64,000 bases of DNA from Actinocatenispora sp963805605. Lineage in GTDB: Bacteria > Actinomycetota > Actinomycetes > Mycobacteriales > Micromonosporaceae. Under the pieces are notes generated by a model. That model saw only the letters and a list, made by a program, of their open reading frames with translations, did no database searches and had not been told where the DNA came from. Position 1 is the first letter of the stretch. Every line of letters starts with the position of its first letter. Shown here one piece after another: positions 33,924 through 42,665 of the stretch. The stretch is from positions 2,914,001 to 2,978,000 of the forward strand of contig CAWDUX010000002.1 in assembly GCA_963805605.1 (NCBI GenBank), in the 5' to 3' direction. Made by a program: the position numbers and the translations under genes.

Positions 33924-35345
33924 TCAGGATGCGTTGCCGAACCAGGTCGCGAGGGCGTCCTGAAGACCGTTACCGCCGGCCCAGGCGACGATGCCGTCCG
34001 GGCGTACGAGCATGTCGGGATGGTCGCCCTTGACGGTGTGGACGCGGTCGGCGTACCCCTCGGCCGTGGCGCCGAGCAGCAGTCCCTGGCCGTCGTGCAG
34101 GTGGTCACCGAGCCGGGTGCCGTCGGTGAGCACAAGGTCCGGAGCACTGCGGCCGATGACCGGGTCGTCGCCGTACTGCTGCCAGTGGCCGGAGATCTTC
34201 CTGGCCATGTAGGTGGTGCCGGTGGTGGTGTGCAGGAGGTCGGCGACGACATCGCGAAGGGCGCGGCTGTGTGGATCGGTGCGCATCAGCGCGATCTGGG
34301 CACGCGTCCAGTTCACTACCCAGGCGCCGATGGGGTGCCGCTCGGCGGTGTAGGTGTCGAGCAGCCCGGACGGTGCCCGATTCTGAACGCTGGCGGCCAG
34401 CTTCCAGCCGAGGTTCATGGCGTCACCGATGCCGAGGTTGAGTCCTTGCCCGCCGAACGGGGAGTGCACGTGGGCCGCGTCCCCGGCGAGAAGGATGCGG
34501 CCCAGCCGGTAGGCGGTGGCCTGTCGGGCGTTGTCGGTGAACCGGGTGGCGGACCTGACCTGCGTGATCCGTACATCGGCGGTGGAGACGTGGCGCAGAC
34601 TCGCCTCCAGTTCCTCGCGGGTGACGGGGGCGTCGCGGTCGACCGGCGGGCCGTCGAACTCCACCGTGAGGATGCGACCCGGGCCCGGGCCGTGGGCGTA
34701 CGTGCCGGTCGGGGTGGTGTGCCAGCCTCGGCCGAGCTGCTCCGCACCCTCCATTTCCACGATCGCCTGATGGCCGGTGATCTCGGGGTCGGTGCCGGGG
34801 AAGGCGAATCCCGCCAGCTTGCGTACCAGGCTGCGGCCACCGTCGCAGCCGACCAGCCAGCCCGCCCGGAGACTGAGGCCGTCGGCGTGCACGGTGACGC
34901 CGTCGGCGTCGGTGTCGAAGCCGGTCATCTCGACGCCGCGGCGCAGGTGTACGCCGAGGTCGGCGGCCCGATCCGTGAGTATCGCCTCGACCTGTTGCTG
35001 GGAGACGAGGCCGAGGCCGGCGGCGGGGCCGTCGACGGCGAGTTCGGACGTGTCCAGCTTGTCGCTCCACATGAAGATCCCGGCGAAATGGCCGACCGGC
35101 TTCGGGCCGTCCGGCATGGCACCGAATGCTTTCAGCGTCTCCTGCTGCGCCCGGTCGATCTTCGGTAGCAGACCTCGACGGTGGAACGCCTCCAGTGTGG
35201 GCAGGTTGATCGACCCTGCCTTGACGGTCGGGTCGATCTCGTGGAGCCGTTCGAGGACGGCCACCGTGACTCCTTGGAGTCTCAGTTCGCAGGCGAGCAT
35301 GAGGCCGACGGGGCCTCCTCCGGCAATGATCACTTCGTAGTCCAC
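33924..35345 (-). CDS. FAD-dependent aromatic/rifampicin-type monooxygenase
   Basis: 473 residues from a GTG. Class A flavin hydroxylase: GGGPVG at 9-14 binds ADP of FAD, the DG motif is WLVGCDGGRSLVRK, and the GD motif is LAGDAAHVHSPFGGQGLNLG. The C-terminal thioredoxin-like tail is partly kept. Relatives hydroxylate phenols, polyketides or rifamycins. Divergent from a TetR gene with a shared operator, so it is induced by a ligand of that regulator, as typical for detoxification genes. Confidence 0.88.
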   Translation of the reverse strand: MDYEVIIAGGGPVGLMLACELRLQGVTVAVLERLHEIDPTVKAGSINLPTLEAFHRRGLLPKIDRAQQETLKAFGAMPDGPKPVGHFAGIFMWSDKLDTSELAVDGPAAGLGLVSQQQVEAILTDRAADLGVHLRRGVEMTGFDTDADGVTVHADGLSLRAGWLVGCDGGRSLVRKLAGFAFPGTDPEITGHQAIVEMEGAEQLGRGWHTTPTGTYAHGPGPGRILTVEFDGPPVDRDAPVTREELEASLRHVSTADVRITQVRSATRFTDNARQATAYRLGRILLAGDAAHVHSPFGGQGLNLGIGDAMNLGWKLAASVQNRAPSGLLDTYTAERHPIGAWVVNWTRAQIALMRTDPHSRALRDVVADLLHTTTGTTYMARKISGHWQQYGDDPVIGRSAPDLVLTDGTRLGDHLHDGQGLLLGATAEGYADRVHTVKGDHPDMLVRPDGIVAWAGGNGLQDALATWFGNAS

Positions 35346-35355
35346 GGCTTTACTT

Positions 35356-35381
35356 TACTCGACTCAAAATTGAGTCGAGTA
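35356..35381. promoter_or_regulatory. TetR operator between monooxygenase and regulator genes
   Basis: Perfect 12-bp arms TACTCGACTCAA and TTGAGTCGAGTA separated by AA. It fills most of the 46-bp gap between the two GTG starts, so one bound repressor would block both genes. Starts of transcription must lie at or almost at the start codons, which suggests leaderless mRNAs. Confidence 0.88.
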
Positions 35382-35391
35382 CGATGGGTTC

Positions 35392-36009
35392 GTGGACTCG
35401 TTGAGGGAGCGGAAGAAGGCAGCCACCCGGCAGCGCATCGCCGACGCGGCCACCGCACTGTTTCTCCGGCGCGGCTTCGACAACGTCACGATCAGCGAGA
35501 TCGCCGAGGCTGCAGACGTGTCCAAGGTGACGGTCTTCAACTACTTCCCCCGCAAGGAGGACATGTTCTTCGACCGCGCACCGCAAGCCGAGCACCTGCT
35601 CAGCGCGGCGATCCGGGACCGCAACAGCGACGAGTCGCCGCTCCGCGCCCTGCGTCGCCTCCTGCTCGACCTCGCCGGACAGAACCATCCGCTGGGCGGC
35701 TTCCAGGACAACTACAAGTACTTCTGGCAGACGGTGCAGGACTCCCCGGCGCTGCGCTCGCGCGCCCGCGAGGCCGTCGGCGAGCTGGAGGACCACCTCG
35801 CCGGCCTACTGGCAGAGCACAGCGAGGACCCCCACCCGCGGTTGACCGCGGCCCTGGCGCTCGCCGCATACCGCAGCGTCTACGTCACCGGAATGACACG
35901 GATCCTCGCCGGCGACGATGCCGGGGCCGTCACCCGCGACCACATCGCCGCAGTCGAACACGCCTTCGACGTCCTCGAGAACGGTCTGGGAAGGGTCGAG
36001 CGGAACTGA
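35392..36009 (+). CDS. TetR-family transcriptional regulator
   Basis: 205 residues from a GTG. The N-terminal DNA-binding domain RQRIADAATALFLRRGFDNV..ISEIAEAADVSKVTVFNYF is complete (about residues 12-57); the rest is the ligand-binding helical domain. Likely autoregulated and represses the divergent monooxygenase through the palindrome between them. Confidence 0.92.
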   Translation: MDSLRERKKAATRQRIADAATALFLRRGFDNVTISEIAEAADVSKVTVFNYFPRKEDMFFDRAPQAEHLLSAAIRDRNSDESPLRALRRLLLDLAGQNHPLGGFQDNYKYFWQTVQDSPALRSRAREAVGELEDHLAGLLAEHSEDPHPRLTAALALAAYRSVYVTGMTRILAGDDAGAVTRDHIAAVEHAFDVLENGLGRVERN

Positions 36010-36030
36010 CGGCACCGGCCCCGGCGACGC

Positions 36031-36750
36031 TCACAGAGTCGGCGAGCACTCGGCGGGAAGGCTGACCCGGCCAGGCCGGTGCTGGAAGGTCTTCATCGTC
36101 AACCACTCGTCCAGTTGCGGGTCGAAGAGGTTCTGCAGGCCGAACTGCAGCACCTGCCAGAACGTGCCGGGGTCGCGCTGGTCGACGTAGATGTCGCCGA
36201 GCGCGATCGGGAGACGGGGGAACTTCCCGGGAGGCAGCTGCGGCAGGACGAGGCCGACCCGCCAGTGGTTCACATGTCGCGCCGGACGCCCCTCCAGGAT
36301 CTCCCGGCCGACGAACCGGGAGCCCTGCAGTGCCTGGTTCAGCTGGTCCAGGCCGAATCCCGGGATCTTCGAGCACGAATGGTCGGTCAGGTTGGGCCAC
36401 TTGTAGGTCAGGGTGTAGAGGGTGCCGTGGTAGATCAGGTTCGTGAACCAGATCGGGTACTGCGGGCCGCCCGCGACCATCTGGCTGTCGCCAGCTGATC
36501 CCTGCCAGCTGAACGGCACGGTGATGCCCAGGTCCCGGACGATGTACCTGCCCCTGCCGCGAAAATCGCGCGGGAGCTGCGGCGGTCGTGGCGTCACCGG
36601 ATCGTGCTGCTGCGTCGTCACGATCCGGAGCGACGGCGCAGCTTCAGCCCGCTGTACGGCGAAGACCTGCGGTAGCACTGTGGCGAGAAGTGCGACCGCG
36701 CCGACGAGAGTGGTCGACACGGTTGCCCGACCTGTACGAGTCCGAGCCAT
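36031..36750 (-). CDS. secreted protein of unknown function
   Basis: 239 residues; ATG at 36750 has AGGGGTGACC upstream and leads into a signal peptide (TTLVGAVALLATVLPQVFAVQRAEA, split by cleavage near 38). The mature part is rich in aromatic residues and Pro (FSWQGSAGDSQMVAGGPQYP, TFWQVLQFGLQNLFDPQLDEW) without cysteine pairs or a lipobox. Family not recognised. Converges on the TetR gene with 21 bp between stops. Confidence 0.7.
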   Translation of the reverse strand: MARTRTGRATVSTTLVGAVALLATVLPQVFAVQRAEAAPSLRIVTTQQHDPVTPRPPQLPRDFRGRGRYIVRDLGITVPFSWQGSAGDSQMVAGGPQYPIWFTNLIYHGTLYTLTYKWPNLTDHSCSKIPGFGLDQLNQALQGSRFVGREILEGRPARHVNHWRVGLVLPQLPPGKFPRLPIALGDIYVDQRDPGTFWQVLQFGLQNLFDPQLDEWLTMKTFQHRPGRVSLPAECSPTL

Positions 36751-36862
36751 GGTCACCCCTTGCGCCGTCGCACGCTCCCGACGAACATCTCGAATATGGC
36801 AAACCTCACTTATCGTACTGGAGAGTTTGCGTTTCGTGGTGATGTTGCCCACGGCTCGGGGA

Positions 36863-37558
36863 CTACATGGCCTCCTTGATGCCACGGCGGATCAGCCAGG
36901 CGTTGACCGGGTACGCCGTACAGAAGCCGATGATCATGCCCAGCTGCATCAGGAACCAGTAGACCGGCGAGTCCGGGTGCAGGTGGTGCGGTGCCGGGAA
37001 GAAGACGAAGGCCATCAGGGCCATCCAGCCGAAAAGGCCGACCTCGAAGGCGCTCAAGCTGAGAATGTCCGCCTTCGCGGCAGCGACGATACCCTTGCCG
37101 AAACTCAGGCCGCGCATCGGCGCGATGGCGAAGTACTGGAAGATCAGCCCGAGGACGACCGCCAGCACATAGTCGCCGATGTACTCGGCGAAGAGTGCCT
37201 GCCCGGCGATGGTCAGGGTGAGGCCGAAGACGGCGAACTCGGCGACGATGTCGCCGAGCGTGCAGCCGGCGCCACAGTGGCTGACACCGATGGCCGTCTC
37301 CGCCCACCGCGGCTTGGTCGGCGACTCCTCCAGGCCGTGCTGATCGAGCCACCGGGGGCTGGCCCGCCGGCCGTAGCGGTGGTAGGCCCAGACCGCCAGC
37401 GGACCGAAGTACAGCGCGGTGACCGGCCAGACCCAGTTCATCACCGGCATGCGCTGTCGGTAGCCACGACCGAACAGGTCGACCAGGATGACAGCGGCGC
37501 TGACGAACGCTGCGCCGAGCGCCACCCAGGCCAGTACGGTCAGCCAGGTCGCCGGCAT
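36863..37558 (-). CDS. DUF4396 membrane protein
   Basis: 231 residues; ATG chosen because GGGAGGTGA precedes it. About six spans (near 5-26, 42-60, 100-122, 128-148, 168-188 and 196-218). The family motif GVSHCGAGCTLGDIVAEF stands before the third span; its His and two Cys could bind metal or heme. Function unknown. Confidence 0.8.
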   Translation of the reverse strand: MPATWLTVLAWVALGAAFVSAAVILVDLFGRGYRQRMPVMNWVWPVTALYFGPLAVWAYHRYGRRASPRWLDQHGLEESPTKPRWAETAIGVSHCGAGCTLGDIVAEFAVFGLTLTIAGQALFAEYIGDYVLAVVLGLIFQYFAIAPMRGLSFGKGIVAAAKADILSLSAFEVGLFGWMALMAFVFFPAPHHLHPDSPVYWFLMQLGMIIGFCTAYPVNAWLIRRGIKEAM

Positions 37559-37771
37559 CAGACCGTCACCTCCCGGCGCAGGAGGAGGACCTTGAGCGTG
37601 TCGGCGGGACGGAGATACATCATGCCCACCAGTTATCCGCACGCCGATGCGGACAAACAGGCCGGGTTGACCCGGCGCCGTCCGGAAACGAGCGCGGGCT
37701 GAGCACGACCCGTCGGTACGTCAGCTGAACTCGGGCGGGTCGCCGATACCGCCGGCGCTTAGACTCAGCAG

Positions 37772-38470
37772 GTGATTTCTCCCGGTTCCCCCGCGCCGGT
37801 AGGGCCGCCGGCGGTTCGCCCGGTGTGGTCTCTGATCGGCCCGGGCCTGGGTGCGGTGCTCGCCGCCGCACAGCTCACCGCGCCCATCGGAGCGCTCGGC
37901 ACGAATATCCGGTTCGCTCTGGACCTGTCCACCGGGGCCATGATCGGTGCCGTGCTGGTCTCGTACGTGCTGGCCGCGGCGGTCATGTTCGCACCCGGAT
38001 ACCTGCTCGGCCGGCGCTGGCCCACCGCAGCTGCGGCGCCCGCGCTGGTGCTCTTCATCATCGGCAACGTGATGATCCAGCTGACGCCGGGACCGGGCCT
38101 GCTGACAGCCGGGCGGATCATCGTCGGGCTGGGCGCCGGGACCCTGCTCGGTACGGCATTGGCCCTGTCCGGGCAGCTGGGCCCGGCGCGCTCCCCGGCC
38201 CGGCTGGTACTCGGCATCCTGCTCGGCGCCGCACTGCTGCTCGCCCCCGTGGTGAGCGGGATCCTGGCGAGGAGCCTGAGCTTCCGGTGGGCCTTCCTGA
38301 TCGACGTGCCGGTCGCGGTGCTCGCGCTGGTCCTCACCGCAGCGACCGGAATCGCCATGCTCATCATGCGCGCATCGCGGTCCCGCCCACCAGCAACCCC
38401 AGCCCCCGCGATGCCGTCCCCCACTCCGCCCGTCCCACCCACCCCCGGCGCGGACAACCCACAGACCTGA
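37772..38470 (+). CDS. half-size MFS-like membrane protein
   Basis: 232 residues from a GTG. Six spans match the N-terminal half of drug:H+ antiporters (APIGALGTNIRFALDLS, GRIIVGLGAGTLLGTALAL, RWAFLIDVPVAVLAL). After the sixth span the chain ends in a Pro-rich tail, so the second half of a normal 12-14 span transporter is absent. It could work as a dimer or be a remnant; the frame itself is intact. Confidence 0.65.
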   Translation: MISPGSPAPVGPPAVRPVWSLIGPGLGAVLAAAQLTAPIGALGTNIRFALDLSTGAMIGAVLVSYVLAAAVMFAPGYLLGRRWPTAAAAPALVLFIIGNVMIQLTPGPGLLTAGRIIVGLGAGTLLGTALALSGQLGPARSPARLVLGILLGAALLLAPVVSGILARSLSFRWAFLIDVPVAVLALVLTAATGIAMLIMRASRSRPPATPAPAMPSPTPPVPPTPGADNPQT

Positions 38471-38513
38471 TCCGGCCGGTCATCCCTGCCGCGAGGGCGA
38501 GCGACGGGGCAGG

Positions 38514-38734
38514 TCAGTCGCCCGTCGCGCCGTCGATGCGTTCGCGGATCAGGTCGGCGTGGCCGTTGTGGCGGGCGTACTCCTCGATCATGTGGGCGTA
38601 GATCCAGCGCAGGTTCATGGTTCTGCCGCGCGGGCTGTCACAGGTGTCGTCCAGGTCCCGGTCCGCGACCGCCCGGTCGGCCAGCTCGCACTCCTGCCGG
38701 AACGTGGCGAGGTCGGCCCCGGCATCGGCGAGGC
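38514..38734 (-). pseudogene. 3'-terminal fragment duplicating the DinB-like gene at 40737
   Basis: About 73 codons ending in the same MIEEYARHNGHADLIRERID tail and stop as the complete gene. The first roughly 107 bp from the stop side (38513-38620) look identical to 40738-40845; beyond that, up to 38734, the two diverge to an estimated nine-tenths identity, and then homology stops. No start codon or 5' part is present. Confidence 0.85.
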
Positions 38735-38797
38735 ATCTGGACTCAGAACCAACGTGCGGATGTCAGGAGGTTGGTCTTCTGGATCGGTGGGAGGCCG

Positions 38798-39355
38798 TCA
38801 TCGAGGTTTCGTAGCCAGGATGGTGCTCATCGTCAGCTTGTCAGGGACATGTCGTCCGCCTACCGCTCGCTCCAGAACTGTCAGCGTGCTCACCAGTCTG
38901 ATCGACCCGACAGGATGGCCGCTGGCTTCCAGGCGTTGCAGTCGGTTGATTTCCGAGGTAGCGGTCCGGGCGCCGGGACCGTCGTCGATGAGGATCGTCA
39001 CCGCATCACCTGACTCTGCGGCCACGACGGCATGGGCGATGACCATGGTTTCACCCAGGTCCTTTGGCTGCCGGCACCGTTGAGCCATGGCTTGCCCTGT
39101 GATCCGATGGACGACCAGTGCGAGTTCGGGGGTTTCGTCGTCGGGGAGTATCTGCAGCCAGGTGGGAGTCAACTTCCGCCAGACCGTTCCTGCTGCGCGG
39201 AAGCGCTCATCCTGCCGGGACTTGCGGAGAACCTCTTCTCGCACGATCTCCGGGGCGCTGAGCTTACCCAGGACCTCGATGAGGAGGCGTTCCTTGTTGA
39301 TGGAGAAGAAATTCAGCCCAGGGCCGGCGTCGATGATGGGCCGGTGGCTCATCAC
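38798..39355 (-). CDS. PIN-domain protein (toxin-like ribonuclease)
   Basis: 185 residues. PIN hallmarks: PIIDAGPGLNF with the first Asp, VREEVLRK, LGETMVIAHAVV with a central acid and TILIDDGPGARTA with the late Asp pair. Such proteins are metal-dependent RNases, often toxins. It is the last gene of an XRE-ImmA-PIN run; the gap of about 107 bp to the ImmA gene holds no clear gene. Start at 39355 or the next codon ATG at 39352. Confidence 0.75.
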   Translation of the reverse strand: MMSHRPIIDAGPGLNFFSINKERLLIEVLGKLSAPEIVREEVLRKSRQDERFRAAGTVWRKLTPTWLQILPDDETPELALVVHRITGQAMAQRCRQPKDLGETMVIAHAVVAAESGDAVTILIDDGPGARTATSEINRLQRLEASGHPVGSIRLVSTLTVLERAVGGRHVPDKLTMSTILATKPR

Positions 39356-39462
39356 GCGTCTTTCTCGGACGCTGTGTGCTGATCGGCATGGTTCGGCTCC
39401 GGGAGGTCAGCGTCCAGGGCTGCCAGATCGACCTGCGGGTCAGGCAGTTCAGCCGGATCAGC

Positions 39463-40224
39463 TCACGTGATCGGCCGCTCCACGGGCACTACGCCTGCCT
39501 GGTACAGCTCCGCTTCAGCCACCTCAAGCGTGGTGCCGCGCAAGGTGGCGATGGCCTGTACGGACAGCACGCCCTCCGCGTAGCCCTTGATGGCGCGGGC
39601 GAGTAGCCGTTGCGGTGCTCTTCGCTGGGTGGAATCGGCCTGCAATGCCTTGTACTGATCGCTCCATCCGAAGCGGGCAGCCAGCTTCGGTGCCGTGAGC
39701 GTCATCCATTCCTGCTTGGCGCGCCCATCGATGGAGCAGGCCTGATGCAGCGCGATCGCTGCAACCTGTGGTGACACCAGGAACCGTTGCACTACTTCGG
39801 ACAGGGTGGACTCGGTCACGACCTCCCGGTCAGCCAGGAACTCGCGGAGACCTTCGGCCGGTACGAGCAGGTGTCGCGCGAAGGCGTCAGCCCGGATCTC
39901 AGCGGAACCTCGATCACTCCAACTGCCTGTACCGTCACGGGTCCAGTCCTCGAACAGCACATGTCCGAGTTCATGGGCGAGTGTGCTGCGTTGTCGCATC
40001 GGGTTCCGGGTACTTGCGACGCCAAGGAAAACAGCCTGCCGCATCGGATCCCGCATGGTCAGCCCGTGCTCGTCGGGGCCACTCTCCAGTACCGCTACGT
40101 CGACTCCGGTCGCCTGCTCGATGATCGAGACAAGATCACCGAGCGGTTGCACGCCCAGATGATGCTCCTGGCGGAAGCGCGCCGCGGCGTCACGCCCCTC
40201 AGTCTCTACGTTCACCATCTCCAC
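39463..40224 (-). CDS. ImmA/IrrE-family metallopeptidase
   Basis: 253 residues. Zinc motif HELGH at 84-88 and the third-ligand helix SAEIRADAFARHLLVP match COG2856 peptidases, which cleave repressors such as ImmR or DdrO. Five bases after the XRE gene stop, so the two are co-transcribed and the XRE protein is the probable target. The C-terminal 100 residues form a helical domain beyond the peptidase core. Confidence 0.87.
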   Translation of the reverse strand: MEMVNVETEGRDAAARFRQEHHLGVQPLGDLVSIIEQATGVDVAVLESGPDEHGLTMRDPMRQAVFLGVASTRNPMRQRSTLAHELGHVLFEDWTRDGTGSWSDRGSAEIRADAFARHLLVPAEGLREFLADREVVTESTLSEVVQRFLVSPQVAAIALHQACSIDGRAKQEWMTLTAPKLAARFGWSDQYKALQADSTQRRAPQRLLARAIKGYAEGVLSVQAIATLRGTTLEVAEAELYQAGVVPVERPIT

Positions 40225-40229
40225 CTGTA

Positions 40230-40580
40230 TCAGACTGTGGCAGGGATGGCCTGGTCGTGCAGGTAAGCGTCCAACTCCAGGAAGTGCAGCAGCGCTTCAC
40301 GCATGCGTTCCATGCCTGAGCCATTGGTGGCTCGCGCAACAGACTGCACCCGGTCGGTTACCGTACCGACCTGGGTGAGTTGAGCAACTGTGTGTCCGGT
40401 TGCCCATGCGATCGCCACCAGTTCCGGCATCTTCGCCACTCTGTCCCCGGAGATGATCCGCGACAAGGTTGGCTGCGAGATGCCAGTCGCATCGGCGAGA
40501 GCGCGTTGGCTCAGACCCGCTATTACGCGGGCGCGCTCAACGCGATCACCTGTTTCCGCTGGCACCGTCCCACCTTTCAT
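40230..40580 (-). CDS. XRE-family helix-turn-helix regulator
   Basis: 116 residues. HTH at about 15-68 (RARVIAGLSQRALADATGIS, QPTLSRIISGDR). Small repressor-type protein heading the ImmA and PIN genes. Upstream on the minus strand the A/T-rich TGATCTTGATTCAAGACATGACTGG near the start offers promoter or operator sequence. Confidence 0.87.
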   Translation of the reverse strand: MKGGTVPAETGDRVERARVIAGLSQRALADATGISQPTLSRIISGDRVAKMPELVAIAWATGHTVAQLTQVGTVTDRVQSVARATNGSGMERMREALLHFLELDAYLHDQAIPATV

Positions 40581-40736
40581 GCCTGAATCCAGTCATGTCT
40601 TGAATCAAGATCACCGTGTCTGATTCAGTATATCCCGTGGTCGAGTACCACGCCAGAAAGCAGCCCGCAGCCGGTGCAGCGGTGGAGGTCGGTTGAGAGA
40701 CTGCCCTGCGCCCGGTCTCAGGCGTGCTTGCCGTCG

Positions 40737-41255
40737 TCAGTCGCCCGTCGCGCCGTCGATGCGTTCGCGGATCAGGTCGGCGTGGCCGTTGTGGCGGGCG
40801 TACTCCTCGATCATGTGGGCGTAGATCCAGCGCAGGTTCATGGTCTTGCCGCGCGGACTGGTGCAGGTCTCGTCCAGGTCCCGGTCGGCCACCGTCCTGT
40901 CGGCCAGCTCGCACTCCTGCCGGAACGTGGCGAGGTTGGCCCCGGCGTCGGCGGTGTCGAGCAGGTCGAACTCGCCGTCCGGAAATTCCTCGCTGCAGTA
41001 CAGATCGCCGACCTCCAGCCCGGCGAAGACCCGCCGGAACCACCAGCGCTCCACCTCCGCCATGTGCCGTACCAGACCCAGCAGGGTCAGGTTCGACGGT
41101 TCCACGGCCGCGGTCTTCAGCTGCTCGGCGCTCAGCCCGGTGCATTTCTGCAGCAGGGTCGCGCGGTGGAAGTCCAGCCACTGCTGGGCGAGCGGGCGCT
41201 CCGTGGTGTTGACGTCTGGTTCGGGGCGGTCGACGACCGGTGCAGTCCATGTCAT
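40737..41255 (-). CDS. DinB-superfamily (DUF664) protein
   Basis: 172 residues from the ATG at 41255. Four-helix DinB fold, likely a thiol-dependent S-transferase or metal-binding enzyme: LTLLGLVRHMAEVERWWFRR carries the first His, and WIYAHMIEEYARHNGHADL carries the paired His near the end. Divergent from the esterase gene. Its 3' end is duplicated at 38514-38734, on the far side of the XRE-ImmA-PIN cassette. Confidence 0.88.
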   Translation of the reverse strand: MTWTAPVVDRPEPDVNTTERPLAQQWLDFHRATLLQKCTGLSAEQLKTAAVEPSNLTLLGLVRHMAEVERWWFRRVFAGLEVGDLYCSEEFPDGEFDLLDTADAGANLATFRQECELADRTVADRDLDETCTSPRGKTMNLRWIYAHMIEEYARHNGHADLIRERIDGATGD

Positions 41256-41331
41256 CCGGTCATCCTCACCCGCCCGTCCGGCGCACCGCGACCGCTTTCC
41301 GCCCAGCCGGAGAACAGGCACGATGACGTAG

Positions 41332-42546
41332 GTGAACACCGACGAGTCCCGGGTGCCGCACTATCAGCTACCCGATCCGCTGCGCTGCGCCGACGGCCGC
41401 CGGGTCGACACAGCGGACATCTGGTGGCGGGTGCGCCGCCCGGAACTGCTGGACCTGTTCTCCGGACACGTCTACGGACGCACCCCGGCCGGTCGACCGC
41501 CGGTCAGCTACCAGGTACTCGACCGGGACCCCGGTGCGCTGCACGGCGCGGCGACCCGCTGCCAGGTACGGTGCCGGTTCGGCGACCGGATGTGGCTGGA
41601 CCTGCTGCTCCATCTGCCGAATGCGGGCAGACCGGTGCCGGTGTTCTGCGGCCTGAACTTCCACGGAAACCACACGGTGTGGCCGGACCCGGCCATCCGG
41701 CTTCCGGACGGGTGGGTACCGGACACCGCCGGGCTGGGCTTGGCCGGCGGTCACCGGGCGGACCCGGCGGGGCGGGGCGCGCAGTCGGCCCGGTGGCCGG
41801 TGGACCGGCTGGTGGCGCGCGGGTACGGGCTGGTCACCGCCTACGCGGGTGACCTGCACCCGGACGACCCGGACCCGGTGCTCCACCAGGAAGGTGTCCC
41901 CGCGTTGTTCGGCAGCGGCGGTGATCCGGCGGCGCGGGCCGTGGACGAATGGGGCGCGCTCGGTGCGTGGGCCTGGGGACTGAGCCGCATGGTGGACTAC
42001 CTGCTGACCGACCCGGCGGTGGACGGGGAGCGGGTGGCCGTGGTCGGGCATTCCCGGATGGGCAAGGCGGCGCTGTGGGCGGCGGCGCAGGACGACCGGA
42101 TCGCGCTCGCGGTCAGCAACAACTCCGGCTGCGGTGGTGCGGCCCTGGCCCGCCGGCGGTTCGGTGAGACGGTCGGTGCGATCACCGGCCGGTTCCCGCA
42201 CTGGTTCGCCCCCGCGTACGCCGGCTACACCGAGCGGGAGGATGCGTTGCCGGTCGACCAGCACGAACTGCTGGCGCTGGTCGCGCCGCGACCGTTGTAC
42301 GTGGCCAGTGCCGAGCAGGATCTGTGGGCCGACCCGCGCGGCGAGTTCCTGGCCGCACGGCACGCCGGCGAGGTGTACCGCATGTTGGGAGCCGACCCCC
42401 TGCCGGTCACCCGGATGCCGCCGGTGGATCATCCGGTGGCGGGCCGGATCGGCTACCACGTCCGGCCGGGTGGCCACGACATCACCGCACCGGACTGGGA
42501 CCGGTTCTGCGCCTTCGCCGACCGGCAGCTGCCGGCCCGGACCTGA
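41332..42546 (+). CDS. CE15-like glucuronoyl esterase/alpha-beta hydrolase
   Basis: 404 residues from a GTG. The signature GHSRMGKAALWAA (GxSRxGK) with nucleophile Ser, then NNSGCGGAALARR, and the closing His in GGHDIT are typical of carbohydrate esterase family 15, which splits lignin-glucuronoxylan esters. No signal peptide is seen, so either the protein is intracellular or it acts on imported sugars; that is odd for the family. Confidence 0.8.
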   Translation: MNTDESRVPHYQLPDPLRCADGRRVDTADIWWRVRRPELLDLFSGHVYGRTPAGRPPVSYQVLDRDPGALHGAATRCQVRCRFGDRMWLDLLLHLPNAGRPVPVFCGLNFHGNHTVWPDPAIRLPDGWVPDTAGLGLAGGHRADPAGRGAQSARWPVDRLVARGYGLVTAYAGDLHPDDPDPVLHQEGVPALFGSGGDPAARAVDEWGALGAWAWGLSRMVDYLLTDPAVDGERVAVVGHSRMGKAALWAAAQDDRIALAVSNNSGCGGAALARRRFGETVGAITGRFPHWFAPAYAGYTEREDALPVDQHELLALVAPRPLYVASAEQDLWADPRGEFLAARHAGEVYRMLGADPLPVTRMPPVDHPVAGRIGYHVRPGGHDITAPDWDRFCAFADRQLPART

Positions 42547-42665
42547 CCCGGCGGGTCGACGATCTCGGCCACGTGATGTCGGTGCGGGCTGCGAACAGCC
42601 AGGTGGGAGACTCGTCGCAGTACCGAGGGCGTCGCCCTCACCAGGGCCTGAGCGGGAGCGAGAGC

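Noticed and set aside
33160..33963. A 267-codon plus-strand frame opposite the HNH remnant
   Set aside because: Antisense shadow; the minus strand reads the conserved HNH motifs.
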